This document shows, piece after piece, positions 14,970 through 22,781 of a stretch of DNA of 64,000 nucleotides. The notes beneath the pieces were generated by a model. It searched no databases. It saw nothing but the letters and a program-made list of their open reading frames with translations, and was not told the origin of the DNA. How positions within the stretch are numbered: the stretch's first letter is position 1; every line of letters starts with the position of its first letter. The position numbers and the translations under genes were made by a program. This stretch comes from Cryptosporangium sp044454545 (GTDB taxonomy: Bacteria; Actinomycetota; Actinomycetes; Mycobacteriales; Cryptosporangiaceae): NCBI RefSeq assembly GCF_044454545.1, contig NZ_JBITDV010000002.1, forward strand, positions 806,001 through 870,000, given 5' to 3'.

Positions 14970-16556
14970 ATGACCGACTACGGGCACGAGTTGCTCTTCG
15001 GAACGTTCCTCACGCCGACGGCGGAGGCGCCGGAGCGCGTGGTGGCACTGGCCCAGCTCACCGAGCAGGTCGGGCTCGACCTGGCCACGTTCCAGGACCA
15101 CCCGTATCAGGCCCGGTTCCTCGACACCTGGACGCTGCTCTCGGTCGTCGCGGCGCGCACGAGCACGTTGCGGGTCGTGCCGAACGTGCTCAACCTGCCG
15201 CTCCGGCCGCCGGCCGTGCTGGCCAAGAGCGTGGCGTCGCTGGACCTGCTGACCGGAGGGCGGATCGAGCTCGGGCTCGGCTCCGGCGCGTTCCCGGACG
15301 GCGTCGCGGCGCTGGGCGGGCGCACGCTCACGCCGGGGCAGGGCGTCGACGCGCTCGCGGAGGCGATCGGAGTGATCCGGGCGCTCTGGGCGCCGGGCGG
15401 GCCGGTGCGGCTCGACGGCGAGTACTACCCGGTCCGGGGCGCGCACGCCGGTCCGGCGCCCGCGCACGACGTGGGGATCTGGCTCGGTGCCTACAAGAAG
15501 CGGATGCTCGCGCTGACCGGGCGCGCGGCCGACGGCTGGCTGCCCAGCGCCCCGTACGCGGGGCCGGACGCGCTGCCCGCGATGAACGCGGTGATCGACG
15601 CGGCGGCGGAGGAGGCCGGGCGCGATCCCGCGGCGATCCGCCGCCTGTACAACATCAGCCCCGACTTCGAGGCCGAGCAACTGGCCGAGCTGACGCTCGA
15701 GCTGGGGTTCAGCGGCTTCGTCACGATGGGCGACGACCCGGACGTCGTGCGCCGCTTCGCCGCGGAGATCGCTCCCGGCGTCCGCGAACTGGTCGACGCC
15801 GAACGAGCCCGCCGCGCCGCCACCCCGCCGCCCGCCGGCCACCCCACAAGCCCCACCGCCGCCGCCGCGCCCGCCGTCGCCGCGCCCGCCGTCGCGGCGC
15901 CCACCGGCACCGCGGCGCCCGCCGTCGCGGTCCGCGTGCCGGCGGCGCTGGGGGTCACGCCCACTCCGGACGACGGTGTGCGGCGCTCCGGCGTCCAGCT
16001 GTGGGACGAAACGAAGCGGCCCACCGGGCCGGCGCCCGACCCGCGCCTCACCTACTCCCGGGCGCAGCGCGCCGCCGGCCAGCACTTGATCGACGTGCAC
16101 GACCACCTGCGCCAGGAGCTCGCGACCGTCCGCGACCTGGTCGAGCAGGTCGCCGCGGGCCTCACCGACGCCGGCGCCGCGCGGTCGGCGATCAACGAGA
16201 TGACGATGCGGCAGAACAACTGGACGCTCGGCACGTACTGCGAGTCGTACTGCCGGGTCGTCACCACCCACCACACGCTCGAAGACATCGCGCTGTTCCC
16301 GCGCCTCAAGCGGGCCGACGCCGCGTTGGTGCCGGTCGTCGATCGGCTGGCCGACGAGCACCTGGTGATCCACGAGGTGCTCGAACGCGTCGACCGGGCC
16401 CTGGTCGGCCTGGTCACCGACGAGCCGGGCTCCGCACCGGGGCGAATCGACGACGTCCGGGACGCGGTGGACCTGCTGACCGACACGCTGCTCTCGCACC
16501 TCTCGTACGAAGAACGCGAACTCGTCGAGCCGCTGGCGCGGCACGGCGTGATGTGA
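14970..16556 (+). CDS. LLM class oxidoreductase fused to a hemerythrin (HHE) domain
   Basis: A 528-residue two-domain protein. Residues 1-275 are a luciferase-like TIM barrel (LLFGTFLTPTAE, LTEQVGLDLATFQDHPY, LLTGGRIELGLGSGAF, GIWLGAYKKRMLALTGRAADG). A Pro/Ala-rich linker (about 280-320) with short APAVAAP repeats follows. The C-terminal 175 residues are a four-helix hemerythrin-like domain with candidate iron ligands in HLIDVHDHLRQEL, VVTTHHTLEDIALFP, DEHLVIHEVLE and LSHLSYEERE. The flavin or F420 enzyme may be paired with oxygen or redox sensing by a di-iron centre. No neighbour suggests the substrate. Confidence 0.9.
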   Translation: MTDYGHELLFGTFLTPTAEAPERVVALAQLTEQVGLDLATFQDHPYQARFLDTWTLLSVVAARTSTLRVVPNVLNLPLRPPAVLAKSVASLDLLTGGRIELGLGSGAFPDGVAALGGRTLTPGQGVDALAEAIGVIRALWAPGGPVRLDGEYYPVRGAHAGPAPAHDVGIWLGAYKKRMLALTGRAADGWLPSAPYAGPDALPAMNAVIDAAAEEAGRDPAAIRRLYNISPDFEAEQLAELTLELGFSGFVTMGDDPDVVRRFAAEIAPGVRELVDAERARRAATPPPAGHPTSPTAAAAPAVAAPAVAAPTGTAAPAVAVRVPAALGVTPTPDDGVRRSGVQLWDETKRPTGPAPDPRLTYSRAQRAAGQHLIDVHDHLRQELATVRDLVEQVAAGLTDAGAARSAINEMTMRQNNWTLGTYCESYCRVVTTHHTLEDIALFPRLKRADAALVPVVDRLADEHLVIHEVLERVDRALVGLVTDEPGSAPGRIDDVRDAVDLLTDTLLSHLSYEERELVEPLARHGVM

Positions 16557-16574
16557 CCCCGCGGACCTCCGTAC

Positions 16575-16913
16575 CTACTCCGCGAGCAGGTGGGTGAGGC
16601 CGCTGATCGTGAGCACCCGGCGCACGAACTGCGACGGGCGGGTGAGTGCGAGCTCGGTGCCGTGACGGCCGGCCGCGCGGTGGGCCGCCTCGAGACACTT
16701 CACCCCGGCCGCGCCGCAGTAGTCGACCCGGATGAGGTCGATTATCACCAGGTCGACCTGCGAACGGCGCGCGCTCTCCATCAGCTGCTCCAGCAGGCGC
16801 GGCGCGACGGTCTCGTCGATGTCCCCGGTGAGGACGAACAGCGCGCAACGCTCGTCGTCCTCGACGACGCGCTCGACCTCGAGGGCACCCCGGCTCGAAA
16901 GTGCGTCCACCAC
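16575..16913 (-). CDS. STAS-domain protein, anti-sigma-factor antagonist-like
   Basis: 112 residues forming one STAS domain: CALFVLTGDIDETVAPRLLE, VDLVIIDLIRVDYCGAAGVK and ELALTRPSQFVRRVLTISGL. In SpoIIAA-type antagonists the loop reads DSSG with a phosphorylated Ser; here it is CGAAG, so there is no phosphorylatable serine at the usual position. It may therefore be always active or act in another complex. No anti-sigma kinase gene is adjacent; it stands alone between a convergent LLM gene and the PKS operon's last gene. Confidence 0.85.
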   Translation of the reverse strand: MVDALSSRGALEVERVVEDDERCALFVLTGDIDETVAPRLLEQLMESARRSQVDLVIIDLIRVDYCGAAGVKCLEAAHRAAGRHGTELALTRPSQFVRRVLTISGLTHLLAE

Positions 16914-16940
16914 AATTCCCCTAAGTCCGGGTGAAGCGGA

Positions 16941-18074
16941 CTAAAGGCTAGCACCGTGTGCGAGACGGGCGGCGGCCCGTACGGCGTCGTGTGGAAGGGC
17001 CGGAACGTGGTACCCGTGACGGCCGGTCATGTCGTCGTTGGCGACCAGAACGTTGAGAACGGCCTCTTCCACGGCCTGGACGACCGCCTCGTGAAACCGG
17101 TCGATCCGGCCCCACGGCACGAACCGCAGGGTTTCGTATCCAGGCTGGTCGGCGGTGGGAAACGTGCTGGTCAGCGCACCGGCATTGGACGTCGAGAAGG
17201 CGAGGAACAGGTCGCCGGAGAAGTGGCTGCCGCTGGTGCCGGACCGGCCGACACCGAGCGTCGCCCGGCGGGCCAGCGCGGTGCACTGGTGGGGGAGCAG
17301 CGGGGCGTCGGTGGCGAGGACGACGATGATCGAGCCGGCACCCGGAGGAGCCGGACGCGGGCCCGCGACCAGGTCGGGCCTCTGGTCGGCGAGCAGCTCG
17401 CCGATCCGGACGCCCGCGACCGTCAGCTCGCGCCGCCCGCCGTAGTTGGCCTGCACGAACGCGGCGACCGTGTACCGGTCGGGGCCGTACTCGACGAGCC
17501 GGCTCGCGGTGCCCGAACCGCCCTTGAAGCCGTGACAGATCATGCCGGTGCCGCCGCCGACGCTGCCCTCGTCGACCGGGCCGATCCGAGCCGCGTCGAG
17601 TGCCGCGACCGCGTGCTCGGGGCGGACGTGGCCGCCGTTGATGTCGTTGAGGTCTCCGTCGTAGGTCTCGGCGACGACCGGGAGCAGCCACTGGTCGGCG
17701 ACCCGCGGGTGGTTGGTGCTGATCCAGTCGAGGACGCCCTGGTGGACCGCACCGACCGCGTGGGTGTTCGTGATCGCGATCGGGCCGGTGAGTGCGCCGC
17801 TCTCGCTGATCCAGGCGGTGCCGGTCATCTCGCCGTTGCCGTTGAACGAGAACCACCCGGCCACGCAGGGGACGCCGGTGCCGTCGCGTCCGCGCGGGTG
17901 GATCGCGGTGACGCCGGTCCGGACGTCGTCGCCCTGGACGAGCGTCGTGTAGCCGACCTCGATCCCGGCCACGTCGGTGAGTGCGTTCCAGCGTCCGGGG
18001 GTGCCGGCCAGCGGGACGTCGAGAGCCCGCGCGCGGAGCCGGCCGGAGGGGGTGCGATCCATGCCCCCGATCAT
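16941..18074 (-). CDS. P1 family peptidase (DmpA/BapA type)
   Basis: 377 residues resembling the DmpA family of N-terminal-nucleophile aminopeptidases, which self-cleave before a serine. The site is visible in DEGSVGGGTGMICHGFKGG (about 200-218), and the early block NALTDVAGIEVGYTT plus ITNTHAVGAVHQG and NDINGGHVRPE are family hallmarks. Its ATG overlaps the stop of the FAD oxidoreductase gene as ATGA, making it the last gene of the PKS operon by coupling. The role of an aminopeptidase or amidase in phenolic lipid metabolism is not established; it may simply be co-transcribed. Confidence 0.9.
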   Translation of the reverse strand: MIGGMDRTPSGRLRARALDVPLAGTPGRWNALTDVAGIEVGYTTLVQGDDVRTGVTAIHPRGRDGTGVPCVAGWFSFNGNGEMTGTAWISESGALTGPIAITNTHAVGAVHQGVLDWISTNHPRVADQWLLPVVAETYDGDLNDINGGHVRPEHAVAALDAARIGPVDEGSVGGGTGMICHGFKGGSGTASRLVEYGPDRYTVAAFVQANYGGRRELTVAGVRIGELLADQRPDLVAGPRPAPPGAGSIIVVLATDAPLLPHQCTALARRATLGVGRSGTSGSHFSGDLFLAFSTSNAGALTSTFPTADQPGYETLRFVPWGRIDRFHEAVVQAVEEAVLNVLVANDDMTGRHGYHVPALPHDAVRAAARLAHGASL

Positions 18075-19084
18075 CGCGCGAGCTCGTTGACGACGGCGCG
18101 GAAGACCCGGGGGAGACGCGCGGCGGCCGGCACGATCGCCCGGGCGATCAGCGGCTGGTTCCTGGCCGCCAGGAGGCCGCCGGTCAGGAGGCGGTAGCGG
18201 CGGGACGCCCGTCGCCAGCGGCGCTCGTAGGCGTCCGGGGTGTCGCGGGCGACGCAGTCGACGAGCTCGGCCGCGGACGCCCAGGCCACCGCCAGCCCCT
18301 CGCCGGTGAGCGCGTCGATGTACCCGGCCGCGTCGCCGACGAGCAGGACCCGCCCGGCGACCCGGGCCGCGACCCGCTGGTGCAGCGGCCCGGCGCCCCG
18401 CACCGAGCCCACCGGCGCCGCCAGCCGCGCCGCCAGTGCCGGAAAACGCGTCAGCTGGTCGTCGTACGGGCCCTTGTCGGCGGTGAGGATCGCGACGCCG
18501 ACCAGGTCGTCGGCGACCGGTGTGACGTAGGCTTCGGCGCCGCGCGTCCAGTGCACCTCGACGAGGTCGGTCCAGGGCGCGACCCGGTAGTGCCGCCGGA
18601 GGCCGTGCCGGGCCGGGCCCCGGGCCGGGCGCTGCAGGCCGAGCCGACGCCGGATCGGCGAGTGCAGGCCGTCGGCGGCGGCCAGGTACCGCGCCCGGAT
18701 CCCGCCCGCGGTCACGGACTCCGCGTCCTGGGTGACCTCGCCCGCCGTCCCGGCGACCACCTCGATGCCGGCGACGGCCACCGCGTCGGACAGCGCGTCG
18801 TGCAGTGCGGTACGGCGTACGCCCCGCCCCGGACCGGTGCGGAACAACGCGTCGACGTGGTGCGTCGCGTCCGCGTAGTGGATTCCGCGGAAGGGCAGGC
18901 CGGGAACCTCGACGCCGAGCCCGGCCAGCAGCCCGGCCGCACCCGGCATCAGACCCTCGCCGCAGGCCTTGTCGATCGGCCCCGCCCGGGGCTCCAGCAC
19001 CGTGACGCCGAGGCCGCGCCGCGCGGCGAGCAGGGCGGTGACCAGCCCGGCCGGGCCGCCACCGACGACGAGCAGGTCTTTCAC
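18071..19084 (-). CDS. FAD-dependent oxidoreductase, SrsC-like
   Basis: 337 residues from a GTG that overlaps the upstream stop as GTGA. The dinucleotide motif VVGGGPAGLVTALLAARRG opens the protein, and VLLVGDAAGYIDALTGEGL is the second FAD motif; RARYLAAADGLHSPIRRRL is the DG motif. The fold is that of group A flavin monooxygenases and geranylgeranyl reductases. Next to a type III PKS and an ICMT-like methyltransferase, the best parallel is SrsC of Streptomyces griseus, which hydroxylates alkylresorcinol ring products to quinones. Function is inferred from that gene order. Confidence 0.87.
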   Translation of the reverse strand: MKDLLVVGGGPAGLVTALLAARRGLGVTVLEPRAGPIDKACGEGLMPGAAGLLAGLGVEVPGLPFRGIHYADATHHVDALFRTGPGRGVRRTALHDALSDAVAVAGIEVVAGTAGEVTQDAESVTAGGIRARYLAAADGLHSPIRRRLGLQRPARGPARHGLRRHYRVAPWTDLVEVHWTRGAEAYVTPVADDLVGVAILTADKGPYDDQLTRFPALAARLAAPVGSVRGAGPLHQRVAARVAGRVLLVGDAAGYIDALTGEGLAVAWASAAELVDCVARDTPDAYERRWRRASRRYRLLTGGLLAARNQPLIARAIVPAAARLPRVFRAVVNELAR

Positions 19085-19584
19085 GCCGCGGCGATCCGCA
19101 GGGCCGCGTTCTCGGCCCGGATTCTCACCGTGAGCAGGGCGGCGTTCAGCACCGTGAAGGTCAGCGCGGTGATCCAGGCGGTGTGCACGAGCGGGAGGGC
19201 GAAGCCCTCGACGACGACCGCGACGTAGTTCGGGTGCGCGAACCAGCGGTACGGACCGCCGCTGACCAGCGGCAACCCCGGTACCACGATGATCCGCGTG
19301 TTCCACTGCGGGCCCAGCGTGCGGATGCACCACCACCGCAGCCCCTGCGCGGCCACCGCCAGCACGAGCATCGGCCAGCCGAGCCAGGGGAGGAACGGCC
19401 GGTGCCACGCCTCGGCGAGACACCCCGCCAGCAGCGCGGTGTGCAGCACCACCATCACCGGGTAATGGCCCCGGCCGAACTCGCGCCCACCGCGCGCGAA
19501 GCTCCAGCGCGCGTTCCGCAACGCCACGACCAGCTCGGCGACCCGCTCGAGGCCGACCGCCAGGACGAGGATCGTGTAGCTCAC
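19081..19584 (-). CDS. Isoprenylcysteine carboxyl methyltransferase family protein, SrsB-like
   Basis: An integral membrane protein of 167 residues with about four to five hydrophobic segments. The family signature lies near the C-terminus: GPYRWFAHPNYVAVVVEGF. Such enzymes methylate using S-adenosylmethionine within the membrane. In the S. griseus srs cluster the homologous position is occupied by the O-methyltransferase of alkylresorcinols. GTG 19584 overlaps the PKS stop as GTGA; GTG 19587, one codon earlier, is also possible. It overlaps the FAD gene by four bases downstream. Confidence 0.87.
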   Translation of the reverse strand: MSYTILVLAVGLERVAELVVALRNARWSFARGGREFGRGHYPVMVVLHTALLAGCLAEAWHRPFLPWLGWPMLVLAVAAQGLRWWCIRTLGPQWNTRIIVVPGLPLVSGGPYRWFAHPNYVAVVVEGFALPLVHTAWITALTFTVLNAALLTVRIRAENAALRIAAA

Positions 19585-20642
19585 CACTGCAGCAACACCA
19601 ACTCGGACGAGAACCCGGGACCCATCGCCAACAGCATGCCGGGTGTGCCGCGCTGGGGGGTGCGATCGCGCAGGGTGTCTTCGAGGATGTGCAGAACCGA
19701 CGCGGACGAGACGTTGCCGATCCGGCGGAGCGAGTTCCAGCTGGCCCCGAGCGCACCCTCCGGCAGCTCCAAACCGGACTCGATCGCCTCCAGCACTTTC
19801 GGGCCGCCGGGGTGCGAGACCCAGGTCGTGATGTCTCTCCGGGACAGTCCGTGCTCGGCCAGGAATGTGTCGACGTTGCGTCTGAGGTGGCGTTCGGCCA
19901 GCTCGGGGACCTCGGTGCCGAGCACGACCTTGAGCCCGCTGGCGCCCACGTCGAAGCCCATCGTGCGGAGGGTGCCGGGATACAGCGCGCTCCGGGTGGC
20001 TTTCACCGTCGGGCCCCTGCCGGAGCCGTCGGCCCGGCCGGCGCCGGTCGCGACCACCGCGGCGGCGCCGTCGCCGAACAGGCCGCTCGCGACGAGGTTG
20101 GTGGCCGAGCGGTCGTCGTACTGGACGGTCAGCGAGCAGAGCTCGATCACGACCAGCACCGCGACCTGGTCGGGCCAGGCCCGGACGTAGTCGTGCAGCC
20201 GGGAGATGCCGACCGCTCCGGCGGCGCAGCCCAGGCCCACGATCGGGGTCCGTTTGACGTCTTCGCGCAGGCCGAGGCGCCCGGCGATGTGCGCGTCCAG
20301 CGACGGGATCGCCAGGCCGGTGGTGGTGACCGCGATGATCGCGTCGACGTCGTCGGCGGCCAGCCCGGCGTCGGTGAGCGCGGCGTCGATCGCCCGGCAG
20401 CCCAGGTCGACGGCGCCGGTGAGGAACGCGTCGTTGGCGGCGTCGAACGTCTTCAGCGTGCGGTACTCGTCGATCGGGAGCACCAGGTGTCGAGTCTGGA
20501 CGCCCGCGCCGGCGTGCACGCGCTCGAGGAACCGCCGCTGGGTGTCGTCCAGGCGGCAGACTTCGGCGAACAGATCGGTGAGCTCGGCTTGCGGGTATCG
20601 GTGGTCGGGAAGGACGCCGTGAACCGCGGCCAGCTGCGTCAT
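19581..20642 (-). CDS. Type III polyketide synthase, alkylresorcinol/alkylpyrone synthase-like
   Basis: 353 residues of the chalcone-synthase superfamily with the full catalytic triad Cys139 (VGLGCAAG), His277 (WVSHPGGP) and Asn310 (RIGNVSSAS). It should condense a fatty acyl starter with malonyl-CoA units to a resorcinol or pyrone. The order PKS, ICMT-like methyltransferase, FAD oxidoreductase matches srsABC, which makes membrane phenolic lipids. It is the first gene of a four-gene operon in which every junction overlaps by four bases. The exact chain length and ring type cannot be read from sequence. Confidence 0.93.
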   Translation of the reverse strand: MTQLAAVHGVLPDHRYPQAELTDLFAEVCRLDDTQRRFLERVHAGAGVQTRHLVLPIDEYRTLKTFDAANDAFLTGAVDLGCRAIDAALTDAGLAADDVDAIIAVTTTGLAIPSLDAHIAGRLGLREDVKRTPIVGLGCAAGAVGISRLHDYVRAWPDQVAVLVVIELCSLTVQYDDRSATNLVASGLFGDGAAAVVATGAGRADGSGRGPTVKATRSALYPGTLRTMGFDVGASGLKVVLGTEVPELAERHLRRNVDTFLAEHGLSRRDITTWVSHPGGPKVLEAIESGLELPEGALGASWNSLRRIGNVSSASVLHILEDTLRDRTPQRGTPGMLLAMGPGFSSELVLLQW

Positions 20643-20664
20643 TCTTCGACGGTAGGCCGTGTTC

Positions 20665-20694
20665 CGCCCTCGCGCCCGTCGGGGCGCGAGGGCG
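20665..20694 (-). terminator. Hairpin between ohr and the PKS operon
   Basis: Arms 20665-20677 and 20682-20694 form a perfect 13-bp stem with a 4-base loop. It is 6 bases beyond the ohr stop and 22 bases before the PKS start, so it should isolate ohr from the operon. Confidence 0.7.
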
Positions 20695-20700
20695 TGTGAC

Positions 20701-21120
20701 CTACTCGACCACCAGCTCCACCGGGATGTTGCCGCGGGTGGCGTTGGAGTACGGGCACACCTGGTGAGCGGCCTCGACGAGTTCGCGGCCGGCGTCGTTC
20801 TGCAGCGCCTCGGGCAGCTCGACGCGGAGCGTCACCGAGAGGCCGAAGCCCCCGTTGTCGGTCGGGTTGAGGCCGACCTCGGCGGTGACCGAGTGGTCGG
20901 TGACGTCGAGCTTCTTCTGCCCGGCGATCAGCCCGAGCGCGCTGGAGAAGCAGGCGGCGTAGCCGGCGGCGAACAGCTGCTCGGGGTTGCTGCCCGCGCC
21001 GCTGCCACCCAGCTCCTTCGGGAACGCGAGTTGGACGTCGAGCTGCCCGTCGTTGGTGCGCGTCCGCCCGTTGCGGCCGTTGCCGTCGGCGGTGGCGATC
21101 GCGGTGTAGAGGGCTGACAT
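20701..21120 (-). CDS. Organic hydroperoxide resistance protein (Ohr/OsmC family)
   Basis: 139 residues, the usual Ohr length. It reduces organic peroxides with a thiol pair, here Cys57 (AACFSSAL) and Cys122 (HQVCPYSNATRGNI), with the family opening ALYTAIATADGNGRNG. The PYSNATRGN motif marks the Ohr rather than the OsmC branch. The usual regulator of ohr is a MarR protein (OhrR); here a divergent TetR gene faces it across two perfect palindromes, so this ohr is probably under TetR-type control. Confidence 0.95.
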   Translation of the reverse strand: MSALYTAIATADGNGRNGRTRTNDGQLDVQLAFPKELGGSGAGSNPEQLFAAGYAACFSSALGLIAGQKKLDVTDHSVTAEVGLNPTDNGGFGLSVTLRVELPEALQNDAGRELVEAAHQVCPYSNATRGNIPVELVVE

Positions 21121-21146
21121 GTGCGTGTCCCTTCGCTCGGGTTGCT

Positions 21147-21160
21147 AGACAGAACTGTCT
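21147..21160. promoter_or_regulatory. TetR operator candidate 1 (ohr-tetR gap)
   Basis: AGACAG-AA-CTGTCT is a perfect palindrome 26 bases upstream of the ohr start. An identical pair of arms recurs 30 bp away. Confidence 0.7.
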
Positions 21161-21176
21161 GTCTCGTGCTGAGAGT

Positions 21177-21190
21177 AGACAGGTCTGTCT
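21177..21190. promoter_or_regulatory. TetR operator candidate 2 (ohr-tetR gap)
   Basis: AGACAG-GT-CTGTCT is a perfect palindrome with the same arms as site 1, 30 bp (about three helical turns) away and 14 bases before the TetR gene. Confidence 0.7.
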
Positions 21191-21204
21191 GGTAATTTCA
21201 AGGG

Positions 21205-21807
21205 GTGCCGACCATGCCGCCGCTGGAGATTCCCGGGCTCGCGCTGCTTCCCGAGCGCCCGGCGGGTGCTCGCGGGCGCATCCTGGACACCGCGACCGCG
21301 CTCTTCTACACGGTCGGCATCCGCAGCGTCGGCATCGATCGGATCATCGCCGAGGCGGGGGTCGCGAAGGCGACGTTCTACCACCATTTCCCGACGAAGG
21401 ACGCGCTGGTCTGCGCGTACCTGAGCGACCTGCACGATCTGCAGGCGGCGGCGCTGGCGTCGGTCTCGGCCGACGCCGAGCCGATCGACCTGGTGCTGCG
21501 GATCTTCGACGCGATCGGTGAGTTCGCGTGCGGCCCGGGGTTCCGCGGGTGTGCGTTCGTGAACGCGGCGGTGGAGTATCCGGATCCGACGAGCCCGGTT
21601 CGGGCCGTGGTGGCCAACCATCGGCGCTGGTATGCGGCCGCGATGCGCGATCAGCTCGCCGCGGCGGGACACGAGTCGCCCGAGCTGACCGCGCGGATGC
21701 TGGTGACGCTGCGGGACGGGATCGTCGTCGGGGCCCAGCTCGACGACCCGGCCGAGGTGCGGGCCACGTTGCGCGCGGCGGTGGTGGCCCTGATCGGCCG
21801 CGGTTGA
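21205..21807 (+). CDS. TetR-family regulator divergent from ohr
   Basis: 200 residues with a clear N-terminal helix-turn-helix: ARGRILDTATALFYTVGIRS, VGIDRIIAEAGVAKATFYHH, FPTKDALVCAYL. The C-terminal domain has cysteines (ACGPGFRGCAFVNAA, about residues 112-126) that could sense oxidants, although the FRGCAFVNA block is common in this TetR branch. The two operator-like palindromes between this gene and ohr suggest it represses both. A hairpin begins at its stop codon. Confidence 0.9.
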   Translation: MPTMPPLEIPGLALLPERPAGARGRILDTATALFYTVGIRSVGIDRIIAEAGVAKATFYHHFPTKDALVCAYLSDLHDLQAAALASVSADAEPIDLVLRIFDAIGEFACGPGFRGCAFVNAAVEYPDPTSPVRAVVANHRRWYAAAMRDQLAAAGHESPELTARMLVTLRDGIVVGAQLDDPAEVRATLRAAVVALIGRG

Positions 21808-21839
21808 GGGTGCCCGTCCCCGGCCGGGCACGGGCACCC
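21808..21839. terminator. Bidirectional hairpin
   Basis: Arms 21808-21817 and 21830-21839 form a perfect 10-bp stem (GGGTGCCCGT). It starts right after the TetR stop and ends 13 bases before the 3' end of the convergent repeat protein gene. Confidence 0.7.
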
Positions 21840-21852
21840 TTCCGGCGGATCG

Positions 21853-22527
21853 TCAGCTGCCGGCCGGGACCGTCGGCTGGGCCGAGATGACCGACGGGTC
21901 GGTGCTGGTGTCGGTGGTCGTGGTGGTCGTCGTCGTGGTGGTCTCGGTGACCGTCGTCGACTGGACCGGGTCCGGGGTGCCGTCGATCGCGCTGGACGTG
22001 TCGACCGTGCCGTCACCGTCGGTGTCCGAGTACACGGTGTCGAACTCGCCGTCGTCGTTCGTGTCCACGACGACCGCGTCGACCTCGCCGTCGTAGTCGC
22101 TGTCGACCTCGACGGCGTCGAAGTCGCCGTCGTTGTCGGTGTCGGCCACGGTCGCGTCGATCACGCCGTCGCCGTTCGTGTCGACCGCGGCGTAGTCGAA
22201 GTCGCCGTCGCCGTCGCGGTCGTAGAGCGCGGTATCGGCGACGTGGTCGCCGTCGGTGTCGACGACCGCGTAGTCCACGTTGCCGTCACCGTCGGTGTCG
22301 GTCGCGACGACGTCGACGTAACCGTCGCCGTCGGTGTCCGCGGCCACCGTGTCGGAGACGCCGTCGTGGTCGGTGTCGAGGATCGCGTAGGCGGTGCCGT
22401 CGGCGTCCTGGTGCAGGTATCCGTCGACGGTGCCGTCGTTGTCGTAGTCCAGCGGCACGTCGTTTTCGGCGATCGTGCTGGTGGGGGCGTCAGCGCCGGA
22501 GTCGATCGTGTCGCCGGAGTCGCTCAT
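21853..22527 (-). CDS. Acidic repeat protein: tandem 13-residue Asp-rich (calcium-type) motifs
   Basis: I do not recognise this 224-residue protein as a named family member. Ten consecutive 13-residue units from about residue 51 to 180 follow DTDGDGxVDxxxx (for example DTDGDGYVDVVAT and DRDGDGDFDYAAV), with a related unit DYDNDGTVDGYLH before them. The D-x-D-x-D-G pattern resembles EF-hand, dockerin and thrombospondin type 3 calcium loops. A Thr run (TETTTTTTTTTT) and a Ser/Pro tail end the protein. No signal peptide or membrane segment is visible, so it is predicted cytoplasmic or exported by another route. It is monocistronic and divergent from thrS. Confidence 0.75.
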   Translation of the reverse strand: MSDSGDTIDSGADAPTSTIAENDVPLDYDNDGTVDGYLHQDADGTAYAILDTDHDGVSDTVAADTDGDGYVDVVATDTDGDGNVDYAVVDTDGDHVADTALYDRDGDGDFDYAAVDTNGDGVIDATVADTDNDGDFDAVEVDSDYDGEVDAVVVDTNDDGEFDTVYSDTDGDGTVDTSSAIDGTPDPVQSTTVTETTTTTTTTTTDTSTDPSVISAQPTVPAGS

Positions 22528-22700
22528 CGTGGTTCCTGTTCCGTGAGAGGTGTTCGTTCACTTGGCGAGGACACTACGGACGGCGATGCGCCCGGGGATC
22601 CCAGTTTCGTGCCACCCGGGCCCGGACGGACGGCCACCCGACAGTTCGCGCCACCGCGAGGCCCGCGTCAACCGGTTCGGGGCCGGAAGGGCTTCCGGAC

Positions 22701-22706
22701 TAGCAT
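22701..22706 (+). promoter_or_regulatory. Candidate -10 element upstream of thrS
   Basis: TAGCAT about 75 bases before the thrS GTG start fits the TANNNT pattern. The 254-base gap to the divergent repeat-protein gene otherwise shows no clear T-box or riboswitch structure that I could support. Confidence 0.3.
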
Positions 22707-22781
22707 CGTGACCAGGCCGCGTTTCCACGTTCAGGCCGCCGGCGGCCAGCCGGCACCCGCACTCACCGGAGGAGATCCACC

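Noticed and set aside
22528..22781. Possible T-box or riboswitch before thrS
   Set aside because: No T-box core sequence or specifier-stem structure could be recognised; only a promoter-like TAGCAT was seen.
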